Below, piece after piece: positions 22,489-30,778 of a stretch of 32,699 nt of DNA. The stretch is from Paraburkholderia sp. CNPSo 3274 (GTDB lineage Bacteria; Pseudomonadota; Gammaproteobacteria; Burkholderiales; Burkholderiaceae): the NCBI RefSeq assembly GCF_024206475.1, contig NZ_JAMBPR010000082.1, positions 1-32,699 on the forward strand, read 5' to 3'. Numbering within the stretch: the stretch's first letter is position 1; the number at the start of each line of letters is the position of its first letter. The position numbers and the translations under genes were made by a program. The notes below the pieces were generated by a model. It ran no database searches. It was not told where the DNA came from and saw nothing but the letters and a program-made list of their open reading frames with translations.

Positions 22489-24600
22489 ATGATGAGCGTG
22501 GTGGGCTGCATCGTCTACAAGCACAACCTGTGGCTCGTCGTCGTCGCGCTGCTGATCTGCGCCGCGGGCTCGTGGGTCACCGCACGGCTCGTCCTGCGCG
22601 CGTTCGCTACGCGTTCGCTGCAGCGCATGGGCTGGTCGTTCATCGCGGCCGTCGTTGCAGCCGCCGATATCTGGTGCACACACTTCGTCGCCATGCTCGG
22701 CTTCGAACCGGGTGTGCCGATCGCATTCGATCCCGTGTTGACCATCACGTCGCTGCTCATCGCGCTCGTGGGCAGTTTCGCGGGATTTCTGCTCGCGACG
22801 AGTCAGGCCGCGAACCGTCTCACGCGCGCGGCGCCCGCGCTGGGCGGCGCGGTCGTCGGGCTGGCGGTCGCGCTCATGCATTACGCGGGCATGCTCGCGT
22901 ATCGTGTGGAAGGCATCGTGATCTGGAATCGCGTCGGGATCGCCTTGTCGATCGCATTGGCGGTCGCGATCAGCGCGCTTGCGTTGCATCTCGCCGGCGC
23001 GGCCGCGAGGCGCCTGCAGGAGAACGCGGCCAGCGCGCGGGCAAGCGCCGACGCCTCCGCTCGCGTCGTGGCGGGCGTGCTCGCACTCGCCATCGCCGCG
23101 CTGCACTTCACCGGCATGTCCGCATTCCAGGTCGTGCCGATGCCGATCGACGGACACTTTTCGAATCCCGCCGCGCTGCATGCGCTCGCGCTCGCCGTGG
23201 CGTGCATGGCGCTCGTGATCGCGGGTGCGGGCTGCGTGAGCTTTCTGCTCGACGACAGCGTGCGCGCCGAATCCGTCGAGCATCTGCGCACGATGGCGAT
23301 GAGCGACATGCTCACCGGGCTGCCCAATCGCGCGAGCTTCAACGTCCGCATCGACGCCGAACTGGCGCGCACGCAGGACACGCGCAAGCTCGCGCTCATT
23401 GGCATCGACCTGAACCGCTTCAAGGAAATCAACGACCTGCACGGCCATCATGCCGGCGACGAAGTGCTGCGCATTCTTGCGCGGCGTCTTTCGAGCCTGA
23501 TGCGCGAAGGCGAGTTCGTAGCGCGTGTGGGCGGCGACGAGTTCGTGGCGCTCACCCGCTTCGCCTCGCGCGAGGAACTCGGCGATCTGCTCTCGCGCCT
23601 CGAAACCGCGCTGTACCGGCCGGTGCGCTACGACGACGCCGAAGTGCTCTCGGGCGCGAGCCTTGGCGTCGCCATCTATCCCGACGACGCCACCACCAAG
23701 ACCGTGCTCATCAACAACGCCGACCTCGCCATGTACCGCGCGAAGGCGGACCTGGCGCAGTCCGTGTGCTTCTACGAGCCGGCGATGGACGAGATCGCGC
23801 GGGCGCGCCGTTCGCTCACGCACGACTTGCGCGAGGCGCTCTCGCGCGGGCAGCTGAGCGTGCACTACCAGGTGCAGACGTCGATCGCGAGCGGTGAAAT
23901 TTGCGGCTATGAAGCGCTGCTGCGCTGGGAGCATCCGCGGCTTGGCTTCATCTCGCCCGCCGAATTTATTCCGCTCGCCGAAGAGAATGGCCTCATTCTC
24001 GGCATTGGCGCCTGGGTGCTGCGCGAGGCGTGCACGCGTGCCGTTTCGTGGTTGCCGCCTTACAAGGTGGCCGTGAATCTTTCGCCCGTGCAGTTCTCGC
24101 ATGCGGACCTGCCGAAGCTCGTCGAGACCGTGCTGGTCGAGACCGGCCTCGCGCCCGAGCGGCTGGAGCTGGAACTCACCGAGACGACCATTTTCGCGGA
24201 CCGCGAGCGCTCGCTCGACGTGCTGCAGCGAATCAAGGCCATTGGCGTGAATATCGCGCTGGATGACTTCGGCACCGGCTATTCGTCGCTCGACACGCTG
24301 CGCTCGTTCCCGTTCGACAAGATCAAGCTCGACCAGTCTTTCATCAGCGAGGCCGAGTCGAGCCGCCAGGCCACCGCGATCATTCGCGCGGTGCTCGCGC
24401 TCGGCAAGAGCCTCGGCATTCCGGTGCTGGCCGAAGGCATCGAAACCGAGGCGCAGCTCACGCTGCTCGCCGACGAAGGCTGCGACGAAGTGCAGGGCTA
24501 TCTGCTCGGCCGCCCGGCGCCGCTCAGCCATATCGTGGCGAGCGGGCAGCTCTCGCTGCTCGCCGACGATAAAGAAGCGCTGGGTGCGGTGCGAGGTTAA
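22489..24600 (+). CDS. MHYT-GGDEF-EAL bifunctional c-di-GMP signalling protein
   Basis: A 703-residue inner-membrane protein. The N-terminal MHYT sensor (1-250) has about seven helices and three motif copies, CTHFVAM, MHYAGM and LHFTGM, thought to bind copper or another ligand such as O2, CO or NO. The GGDEF domain (about 275-430) has an intact RVGGDEF active site. Its inhibitory RxxD I-site is REGE, so product inhibition may be lost. The EAL domain (about 445-690) has EALLRW, NLSPVQF, ELELTETTI, DDFGTGYSSL, KLDQSFI and AEGIETE, all expected for a live phosphodiesterase. AAGGAG lies 9 bases before ATG 22489. It follows the chemoreceptor by 52 bp and is likely in the same transcript, linking motility and c-di-GMP. 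Confidence 0.92.
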   Translation: MMSVVGCIVYKHNLWLVVVALLICAAGSWVTARLVLRAFATRSLQRMGWSFIAAVVAAADIWCTHFVAMLGFEPGVPIAFDPVLTITSLLIALVGSFAGFLLATSQAANRLTRAAPALGGAVVGLAVALMHYAGMLAYRVEGIVIWNRVGIALSIALAVAISALALHLAGAAARRLQENAASARASADASARVVAGVLALAIAALHFTGMSAFQVVPMPIDGHFSNPAALHALALAVACMALVIAGAGCVSFLLDDSVRAESVEHLRTMAMSDMLTGLPNRASFNVRIDAELARTQDTRKLALIGIDLNRFKEINDLHGHHAGDEVLRILARRLSSLMREGEFVARVGGDEFVALTRFASREELGDLLSRLETALYRPVRYDDAEVLSGASLGVAIYPDDATTKTVLINNADLAMYRAKADLAQSVCFYEPAMDEIARARRSLTHDLREALSRGQLSVHYQVQTSIASGEICGYEALLRWEHPRLGFISPAEFIPLAEENGLILGIGAWVLREACTRAVSWLPPYKVAVNLSPVQFSHADLPKLVETVLVETGLAPERLELELTETTIFADRERSLDVLQRIKAIGVNIALDDFGTGYSSLDTLRSFPFDKIKLDQSFISEAESSRQATAIIRAVLALGKSLGIPVLAEGIETEAQLTLLADEGCDEVQGYLLGRPAPLSHIVASGQLSLLADDKEALGAVRG

Positions 24601-25619
24601 ACGCCCTCGCCACCGTAGTCCACGAAGCGCGGCGCGCACTGCGGCTGCCACGCGCCGCCGCTCTGTGCGAACGCGCCGCGCGCCGTGTTGTGCGCATCGA
24701 GCGGTGCTTCCGCAAGACTCAGTACGGGCGTGACGCACGCATCGCTGCCCTCGAACACAGTGGTCCATTCGTCGCGCGTGCGCATGGCGACCGCCTGGGC
24801 GATGCGTTCCTGCACGCGCGGCCAATGCGCACGGTCGCGCTGTGGCAGTTCGAGCAGGTCTTCGGCGCCAATCCCTTTCATGAACGCCGCGTAGAACTGC
24901 GGCTCGATGCAGCCCACGGCGATATAGCGGTTGTCCGCGCAACGATACGTGCGATAGAAAGGCGCGCCGCCGTCGAGCAGATTCGTGCCGCGCTCGTCCT
25001 GCCAGTGCCCCGCCGCGTAGAAGCCGTACATCATGCTCATCAGCATGGCCGCGCCGTCGGTCATCGCGGCGTCGACCACGCAGCCTTCGCCTGTCGAACG
25101 CGCGCGCAGAATTGCGGCCACCACGCCGAACGCGAGCAGCATGCCGCCGCCGCCGAAGTCGCCGACCAGATTGAGCGGCACTACAGGCTCGCCGCCCGCG
25201 AGACCCACCGCATGCAACGCACCCGAGATCGCGATGTAGTTGATATCGTGGCCCGCCGTGTGCGCGAGCGGCCCCGTTTGCCCCCAGCCGGTCATGCGTC
25301 CGTAGACGAGCGAGGCGCGCCGCGCGCGGCACACTTGCGGGCCGAGGCCGAGCCGCTCCATCACGCCTGGGCGAAAGCCTTCGATCAACGCATCGGCGCT
25401 CGCGATCAGATCGAGTGCGCGTGCAAGGTCGTCGCGGCTCTTGAGGTCGAGCGCAACGTATTCGCGCCCGCGCGCAAGCGGTCCGGACGGCGCGCCCGCG
25501 CCCTCGCGGCCGATGCAGATCACGCGTGCGCCCATTTGCGCGAGCAGCATGCCGCAGAACGGCGCCGGGCCAAGCCCCGCGAATTCCACGACGGTAACGC
25601 CTTCCAAAGGCTTGATCAT
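24597..25619 (-). CDS. CaiB/BaiF family III CoA-transferase or alpha-methylacyl-CoA racemase, C-terminus shortened
   Basis: A 340-residue enzyme most like alpha-methylacyl-CoA racemase. The N-terminus MIKPLEGVTVVEFAGLGPAPFCGMLLAQMGARV, the catalytic His-Asp in HTAGHDINYIAISGAL, and Asp in GDFGGGGMLLAFGVVAA are present, as is the partner region DGGAPFYRTYRCADNRYIAVG. Racemases use this His/Asp/Glu set to epimerise 2-methylacyl-CoA. It stops at APRFVDYGGEGV, whereas relatives run 20-30 residues on (APRFSRTPG...). The stop codon overlaps that of the converging MHYT gene by 4 bp. The loss suggests a deletion junction at about 24610. The missing tail is not catalytic, so activity is possible. It is last in the iclR-ligase-ACAD-racemase operon, 44 bp after the ACAD. 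Confidence 0.85.
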   Translation of the reverse strand: MIKPLEGVTVVEFAGLGPAPFCGMLLAQMGARVICIGREGAGAPSGPLARGREYVALDLKSRDDLARALDLIASADALIEGFRPGVMERLGLGPQVCRARRASLVYGRMTGWGQTGPLAHTAGHDINYIAISGALHAVGLAGGEPVVPLNLVGDFGGGGMLLAFGVVAAILRARSTGEGCVVDAAMTDGAAMLMSMMYGFYAAGHWQDERGTNLLDGGAPFYRTYRCADNRYIAVGCIEPQFYAAFMKGIGAEDLLELPQRDRAHWPRVQERIAQAVAMRTRDEWTTVFEGSDACVTPVLSLAEAPLDAHNTARGAFAQSGGAWQPQCAPRFVDYGGEGV

Positions 25620-25663
25620 GTGTGCTTTCCTGCCTGCTTCCTGGTGAGTCGATTAACGCGCCT

Positions 25664-26794
25664 TCACAGCGTGCGCGCGATGATTTCCTTCATGATCTCG
25701 TCGGTGCCGCCGTAGATGCGCATCACACGCGCGTCCACCCACGCGGTGCCCACCACATACTCGGACATGTAGCCGTAACCGCCGTGCAACTGCAGGAATT
25801 CGTCGAGCAACTGGTTTTGCAGTTCGGTGGCGTTGAGCTTCGCCATGGCGGCGTCAAGGGGCGAAAGCTCGCGCCGCAGATGCCGCGCAATGCAGTGATC
25901 GACGTAGGTGCGCACCATCTCCGCCTTCGCGCGCGCATGCGCGAGCTTGAAGCGCGCATTCTGGAAATCGAAGATGGCCTGTCCGAACACCTTGCGATCG
26001 CGCGTATAGCGGATCGTGCGCTCGAGCATGCCCTCGATCGACGCGGCAGCGCGCACCGCGATCACGAGCCGCTCTTGCGCCAGTTCGCGCATGAGATACG
26101 AGAAGCCCTGGTTCTCTTCGCCAAGCCGCTGCGTGACGGGCACGCGCACGTCCTCGAAGAAAAGCTCGGATGTGTCTTGCGCGCGCAGGCCGATCTTGTC
26201 GAGCTTGCGGCCCTTGCTGAAGCCAGGCGTGCCTTGTTCGACCACGATCAGCGAAACGCCCTTGCCGCCCAGTTCGGGCGCGGTCTTGCACACCACCACC
26301 ACGAGGCTCGCATTCTGTCCGTTCGTGATGAAGGTCTTCTGGCCGTTGATGACGTAGTGGTCTGCGTCTTTGCGCGCGGTCGTGCGCACCGATTTGAGAT
26401 CGCTGCCGGTGCCCGGCTCGGTCATGGCGATGGCGCCGATATGCTCGCCGCGCGCGAGCTTCGGCAGCCACTCGCGCTTTTGCGCCTCGCTGCCGTACGC
26501 GAAGATATAAGGCGCGACGATATCCGAATGCAGCGGAAAGCCGATGCCGCTCGCATTCACGCGTGCCAGCTCCTCGATCATGATGGCAGCGTGCCCGAAG
26601 TCGCCGCCGCCACCGCCGTACTCTTCCGGAATCGTGCAGCAAAGCAGCCCTTCCTCGCCCGCTCGCCGCCATATCGACTTCGGCACGATGCCGTCTTGTT
26701 CCCACTGATGATGGAACGGCACGATTTCGCGCTCGATAAAGCGCCGGGCCTGTTCGCGGAAAATCTCGTGATCGTCACGGAATACAGTGCGCAT
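25664..26794 (-). CDS. Acyl-CoA dehydrogenase (long-chain/isovaleryl-type catalytic layout)
   Basis: A 376-residue FAD flavoprotein that introduces the alpha-beta double bond in an acyl-CoA, passing electrons to ETF. N-terminal helices run from RTVFRDDHEIFREQARRFIE; the FAD motif is GAIAMTEPGTGSDLKSVRTTA (about 125-145); the substrate and FAD segments are DHYVINGQKTFITNG and HGGYGYMSEYVVGTAWVDARVMRIYGGTDEIMKEIIART. At the usual MCAD catalytic position it has Gly (IYGGT). The base is instead probably the Glu in ELAQERLVIA, as in long-chain and isovaleryl enzymes. I chose ATG 26794 (GGAG upstream) over an upstream in-frame GTG at 26815. It lies 41 bp after the ligase gene. Confidence 0.92.
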   Translation of the reverse strand: MRTVFRDDHEIFREQARRFIEREIVPFHHQWEQDGIVPKSIWRRAGEEGLLCCTIPEEYGGGGGDFGHAAIMIEELARVNASGIGFPLHSDIVAPYIFAYGSEAQKREWLPKLARGEHIGAIAMTEPGTGSDLKSVRTTARKDADHYVINGQKTFITNGQNASLVVVVCKTAPELGGKGVSLIVVEQGTPGFSKGRKLDKIGLRAQDTSELFFEDVRVPVTQRLGEENQGFSYLMRELAQERLVIAVRAAASIEGMLERTIRYTRDRKVFGQAIFDFQNARFKLAHARAKAEMVRTYVDHCIARHLRRELSPLDAAMAKLNATELQNQLLDEFLQLHGGYGYMSEYVVGTAWVDARVMRIYGGTDEIMKEIIARTL

Positions 26795-26835
26795 CGGGGG
26801 TGTCTCCAGATTCACTTGCTATTTCGTTATCCATA

Positions 26836-28383
26836 TCAAACTGCGGGCTGGCGGTAGCGTTCCTTGAGAATGCGCCGTAGCAGCTTGCCGTTGTCGTGGC
26901 GCGGCAACGCCTCCTCGAATTCGATCGAGCGCGGCACCTTGATAGGCGAAAGGCGCTCGCGGCAAAACGCCATCAGCTCCTCGGCGAGCTGCGGGCTCGC
27001 GCCGTCGCGCTCGCGCGGCTGCACGATTGCTTTCACGGCCTCGCCGAACTCGGCGTGCGGCACGCCGATTACGGCGGCGTCGGCCACGGCGGGATGCTCG
27101 GCGAGCACGTTCTCGATCTCCTGCGGATACACGTTCACGCCGCCGCTGATGATGAGGTCCACGCGCCGGTCGCTCAGGTACAGATAGCCTTCGGCATCGA
27201 CATGGCCGATGTCGCCGTAGGTCGCCCAGCCGTGGCGGTTGTAGACGCTGCGCGTCTTCGCCGGATCGTTGTGGTACTCGAAAGCGGGACCGCCTTCAAA
27301 AAACACGCGGCCAATCTCGCCCACGGGCAATTCGTGATCCTCGTCATCGATGATATGGATCTGTCCGTATTTCGAGCGACCCACCGAGCCGCGATGCGCG
27401 AGCCATTCGTCGGAGTCGATTGCCGTGAGGCCCACGCTTTCCGAGCCCGCGTAGTACTCGTAGATCACCGGGCCGAACCACGCGATCATCTGCTCCTTGA
27501 TGTGCGGCGGGCAGGGCGCGGCGGCGTGGATCGCCACGCGCAAGCTGCGCACGTCGTATTGCGCGCGCGTGGTCTCGGGCAGATTCAGGAGGCGGATGAA
27601 CATCGTCGGCACCCACTGGCTGTGCGTGACGCGGTAGCGCGCGATGGCGTCGAGCGCAGCCTCGGCATCGAACTTCTGCAGCACGATGGCGCGCCCACCC
27701 GTGTGCAGCATGCGCATGAGGTAGCGCAGCGGCGCGGCGTGATAGAGCGGTGCGGTGCTCAAGTAGACGGAATCGGCGTTGAAGCCGAAAGTCTTTCGCC
27801 ATGCCGCGGTTTCGGTGTCGTCGGCATCGCGCTGCTCGAACGGCACGAGCGGCTTGCGGATGCCTTTGGGCAGGCCGGTCGTGCCCGAAGAATAGAGGAA
27901 GTCGCGTCCGCGCGGAAGAGGTGGCAACGGCGCGCTCGCATCGACCCCGGCGAGCGCCGCTTCGAACGAAGCGAAGCCGGGCAGCGTTTGCGCCGCACCA
28001 GCAACGAAGCAGGCGACGCCCTGCGCGGCGCCTTCAGCCACGAGTGTTGCGGCGAGTTCGTGCATGGCCTGCGAAACGATCAGCACGCGCGCGCCGCAGT
28101 CCTTCAAGACGTGCGCAGCCTCGCGTGTTTTCAACTGGATGCTGATTGGGGTGTAGTAGAGGCCGGCGCGCTCGGCGCCGATGGCGATGACGGCGAGCGC
28201 GGGGTGATTCTCGAACAGCAGTGCGATGCCGTCGCCGGGTTGCAGGCCAAGGCCGAGGAGCCAGTGCGCGATGCGGTCCGCGCGTTCGTCCAGCTCCTTG
28301 TAGGTGATGATCTGATTGAGTGCGGGGAAGCACAGGGCTTCCCGCGTGGGTGCTGCTACAGCTAGTTCGCGGACACGCTCCAC
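26836..28383 (-). CDS. Acyl-CoA synthetase (AMP-forming, ANL superfamily)
   Basis: A 515-residue AMP-binding ligase that activates a carboxylic acid through an acyl-AMP to its CoA thioester. Core motifs are the P-loop LYSSGTTGLPKGIRKPL (about 168-184), the aromatic A4/A5 motif YEYYAGSESVGLTAID, A7/A8 YGDIGHVDAEGYLYLSDRRVDLIISGGVNVYPQEIE, and the catalytic lysine in LPRHDNGKLLRRILKERY at the C-terminus. The start is GTG 28383, with GGAG 8 bases upstream, overlapping the iclR 3' end by 22 bp. The domain set matches fatty, cyclic or aromatic acid CoA ligases. Substrate is not predictable by eye. It probably performs the entry step of this catabolic cluster. Confidence 0.92.
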   Translation of the reverse strand: MERVRELAVAAPTREALCFPALNQIITYKELDERADRIAHWLLGLGLQPGDGIALLFENHPALAVIAIGAERAGLYYTPISIQLKTREAAHVLKDCGARVLIVSQAMHELAATLVAEGAAQGVACFVAGAAQTLPGFASFEAALAGVDASAPLPPLPRGRDFLYSSGTTGLPKGIRKPLVPFEQRDADDTETAAWRKTFGFNADSVYLSTAPLYHAAPLRYLMRMLHTGGRAIVLQKFDAEAALDAIARYRVTHSQWVPTMFIRLLNLPETTRAQYDVRSLRVAIHAAAPCPPHIKEQMIAWFGPVIYEYYAGSESVGLTAIDSDEWLAHRGSVGRSKYGQIHIIDDEDHELPVGEIGRVFFEGGPAFEYHNDPAKTRSVYNRHGWATYGDIGHVDAEGYLYLSDRRVDLIISGGVNVYPQEIENVLAEHPAVADAAVIGVPHAEFGEAVKAIVQPRERDGASPQLAEELMAFCRERLSPIKVPRSIEFEEALPRHDNGKLLRRILKERYRQPAV

Positions 28384-29210
28384 GGTCTCGTCTCCATGTC
28401 ATGCGCGGCCCCAGTCATGCTGCCGAGCGCTGCCTCCACGCGCCTGACGAGCGACATCAGCCGAGGGGCGATGTCGTCGGTCAGCTGGTTGCCGCTGATG
28501 TTGAAAACTGCAATCGAACAGCTAAAAACCCAATACTCATCGTCGATCGGGGCGGACAACGGAATCGCCACCGAATGGATCTCGCGCTGCATGTCGCCGT
28601 GCGAGAGCGTGCAGCCATGCGCGCGCAACTCCTGCTGCGCAAGCGCCAGGCGCTGCGCGAGCAACTCGCCCTTGGCGGGGTCGCGCGCCAGCGTTTCCTG
28701 CAAGTACTGCTCGCGCTCGGCGCCCGGCACGGTCCACAGATACGCGCGGCCCGACGCCGTGCGCGAAAGCGAGAGCCGCGTGCCCGTTTCCGAGCGGTAC
28801 ACCGCGCTGCCTTCGCCCTGAATCACTTCGGCGTACGCCATGTTCAGGCGGTAGCCCACCGCGAGCGTCACCTGGCCGTGGCAGTAGTCGGCCAGCTCCT
28901 GCATCATCGGCCGCGCGATCTGCCGGATCGTCATGCGGCCGAGCGCCGGGGCGGCGAGACTCAGCATCTCTGTGCCGAGCACATACTTCGAAATGCGCTC
29001 CGAATAGCGCAGCAGGCCGAACTCCGCGAGCGTGTTGATGAGCCGCAGCGCCGTGGGCTTGGGCAGCCCCGTGCGCTCGACCAGATCGCGCGCCGAAAGC
29101 TCCGCGTCTCCCATCGAAAAGCACTGCAGGATCCGGATGCCGCGCGCAAGCGCGCTCACGAGCTGCGAGTCGGCGGCGGCGTCGGTGCGGGAGTTGGCCT
29201 GATCGTTCAT
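28362..29210 (-). CDS. IclR-family transcriptional regulator
   Basis: A 282-residue regulator: N-terminal winged helix-turn-helix at about 20-80 (VSALARGIRILQCFSMGDAELSARDLVERTGLPKPTALRLINTLAEFGLLRY) and C-terminal IclR effector domain at about 95-265 (TIRQIARPMMQELADYCHGQVTLAVGY, then SRTASGRAYLW, then REIHSVAIPLSAPIDDEYWVFSCSIAVFN). Such proteins sense acids or acyl-CoAs and act as repressors or activators. It heads the leftward operon, overlapping the ligase start, and is divergent from the thiolase operon; the 340-bp region between has two symmetric sites. It probably controls both directions. Confidence 0.92.
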   Translation of the reverse strand: MNDQANSRTDAAADSQLVSALARGIRILQCFSMGDAELSARDLVERTGLPKPTALRLINTLAEFGLLRYSERISKYVLGTEMLSLAAPALGRMTIRQIARPMMQELADYCHGQVTLAVGYRLNMAYAEVIQGEGSAVYRSETGTRLSLSRTASGRAYLWTVPGAEREQYLQETLARDPAKGELLAQRLALAQQELRAHGCTLSHGDMQREIHSVAIPLSAPIDDEYWVFSCSIAVFNISGNQLTDDIAPRLMSLVRRVEAALGSMTGAAHDMETRPWSVSAN

Positions 29211-29393
29211 TTCGGGTCCTTCGTCGGGCTAAGGGCGCGCCGCGCCAGTGCGGCGCGCGGCAAACCCCGGATTCTAGCTTTCTGCTGCACGCCGCAACAA
29301 TTTTTTAAGACGCCTGGCTCATTTTTTCGCCTTCGCGACTCCGCCGCTCGTCGCCGCGTGTTTCTGTCTCCTTTTTCGAACTCTCGGGCTCAA

Positions 29394-29407
29394 ACTGTAC
29401 AAACAGT
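29394..29407. promoter_or_regulatory. Inverted repeat in the iclR-thiolase divergent region
   Basis: ACTGT-ACAA-ACAGT, a candidate IclR-type operator 184 bp from the iclR start. The rest of 29211-29550 is AT-rich with no gene. Confidence 0.4.
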
Positions 29408-29468
29408 GTTGCGGATTGCGAGCGAGAAATCAATAAAAATGATCCTGATGTACCAAAATATGTTAACC

Positions 29469-29502
29469 ACTATTGAAATAGTCAGTTCGCGTGGTGTATT
29501 TT
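29469..29502 (+). promoter_or_regulatory. Putative thiolase-operon promoter with overlapping operator
   Basis: TTGAAA (29473-29478), 18-bp spacer, TATTTT (29497-29502) form a sigma-70-like promoter 48 bp before ATG 29551. The palindrome ACTATT-GA-AATAGT (29469-29482) covers the -35 box, so a bound regulator would block it. Confidence 0.55.
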
Positions 29503-29550
29503 GATCCAAGCGAATCATTTTTCACGTCACTTCCAACCGTTGAGAGAGCC

Positions 29551-30744
29551 ATGACCAACAGCGCGGTAATCGTCGACGCAGTGCGCAGCCCGATGGGCCG
29601 GACCAAGGCGGGCGGCGCTTTCGTCGACCTGCATCCTGTGGATCTGCTCTCGCAGGTTCTTCAGCAACTGATCGTGCGCAACGACCTCGACCCCGGCAGC
29701 GTGGACGACGTGATGATCGGCTGCGTGAGCCAGGTGGGCGAGCAGGCTTCCACGCCGGGCCGCCTCGCGTGGCTCGCGGCGGGCTTTCCGCAGCACGTGC
29801 CTTCCACCACCATCGAGCGCAAGTGCGGGTCGAGCCAGCAAGCGATCCATTTCGCGGCGCAGGCGATCATGGCGGGCGTGAACGAGATCGTCGTGGCCGG
29901 TGGCGTCGAGTCGATGAGCCGCGTGCCGATGGGCTCATCGCGCATCGGCCGCGATCCGTATGGCGCGCTGTACCACGCGCGCTATCCCGAAGGCATGGTC
30001 GGGCAGGGCGTGAGCGCCGATCTCGTGGCGCAGAAGTGGGCGCTCACGCGCGAGGCGCTCGACGCCTACTCGGCGCAGTCGCACCGTCGCGCCGATGCCG
30101 CGCGCGCCGCGGGCCAGTTCGCGCGCGAGATCGTGCCGATCGATGTGCCAGGCCCCGAAGGTGTGCGTCGCGTGGAACTCGACGAAACCATCCGCGCCGG
30201 CACGACCGTCGAACGACTCGCGGGCCTCGCGCCCTCGTTCGAGAGCGCCGAACTCGCGGCGCGCTTTCCTGGCATCCGCTGGAACGTGACGGCGGGCAAC
30301 GCCTCGCAAATCGCCGATGGCGCCTCGGCGTTGCTCATCATGAGCGAGCAGAAAGCGGCGCAGTTGGGATTGAAGCCGCGTGCGCGCATTGTGTCGTTCG
30401 ACGTCTGCGGCGACGATCCGCTGATGATGCTGACCGCACCCATTCCCGCCACGCAACGTCTGCTCAAGAAACGCGGCCTCACCATCGACGATATTTCGCA
30501 TTTCGAAGTGAACGAAGCATTTGCCGCCGTGCCGCTCGCCTGGCAGAAGTCGCTGGGCGCGGACGCGGCGCGGCTGAACCCGGCGGGCGGCGCGATTGCG
30601 CTTGGGCATCCGCTCGGCGCCTCGGGTGCGCGCCTCATGACCACGATGCTCAACGCGCTCGAAGTAAGCGGCGGCCGCTACGGCCTGCAGACGATGTGCG
30701 AGGCGGGCGGCATGGCGAACGCGACGCTCATCGAACGCCTCTAA
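29551..30744 (+). CDS. Acetyl-CoA acyltransferase (thiolase)
   Basis: A 397-residue degradative-type thiolase that cleaves 3-oxoacyl-CoA with CoA to acetyl-CoA (or propionyl-CoA) and a shortened acyl-CoA. The nucleophilic Cys is in TIERKCGSSQQAIHFAAQAI (about residue 90). The other signatures are HFEVNEAFAAVPLAW, the catalytic His in GGAIALGHPLGASGARLMTT, and the second Cys in GLQTMCEAGGMANA. Length is normal. The upstream frame continues to 29491, but ATG 29551 with GAGAG before it gives the conserved start MTNSAVIVDAVRSPMGRTKAGG. It is the first gene of a three-gene rightward operon; 34 bp to the next gene. Confidence 0.93.
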   Translation: MTNSAVIVDAVRSPMGRTKAGGAFVDLHPVDLLSQVLQQLIVRNDLDPGSVDDVMIGCVSQVGEQASTPGRLAWLAAGFPQHVPSTTIERKCGSSQQAIHFAAQAIMAGVNEIVVAGGVESMSRVPMGSSRIGRDPYGALYHARYPEGMVGQGVSADLVAQKWALTREALDAYSAQSHRRADAARAAGQFAREIVPIDVPGPEGVRRVELDETIRAGTTVERLAGLAPSFESAELAARFPGIRWNVTAGNASQIADGASALLIMSEQKAAQLGLKPRARIVSFDVCGDDPLMMLTAPIPATQRLLKKRGLTIDDISHFEVNEAFAAVPLAWQKSLGADAARLNPAGGAIALGHPLGASGARLMTTMLNALEVSGGRYGLQTMCEAGGMANATLIERL

Positions 30745-30778
30745 AGCGCCACCACGAACAACGAAGGAGAAACGACAC

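Noticed and set aside
22351..25332. 993-codon minus-strand frame
   Set aside because: Antisense of the MHYT-GGDEF-EAL gene and out of frame with the racemase gene; Arg/His/Ala-rich shadow.
26896..28365. 489-codon plus-strand frame
   Set aside because: Antisense of the acyl-CoA ligase.
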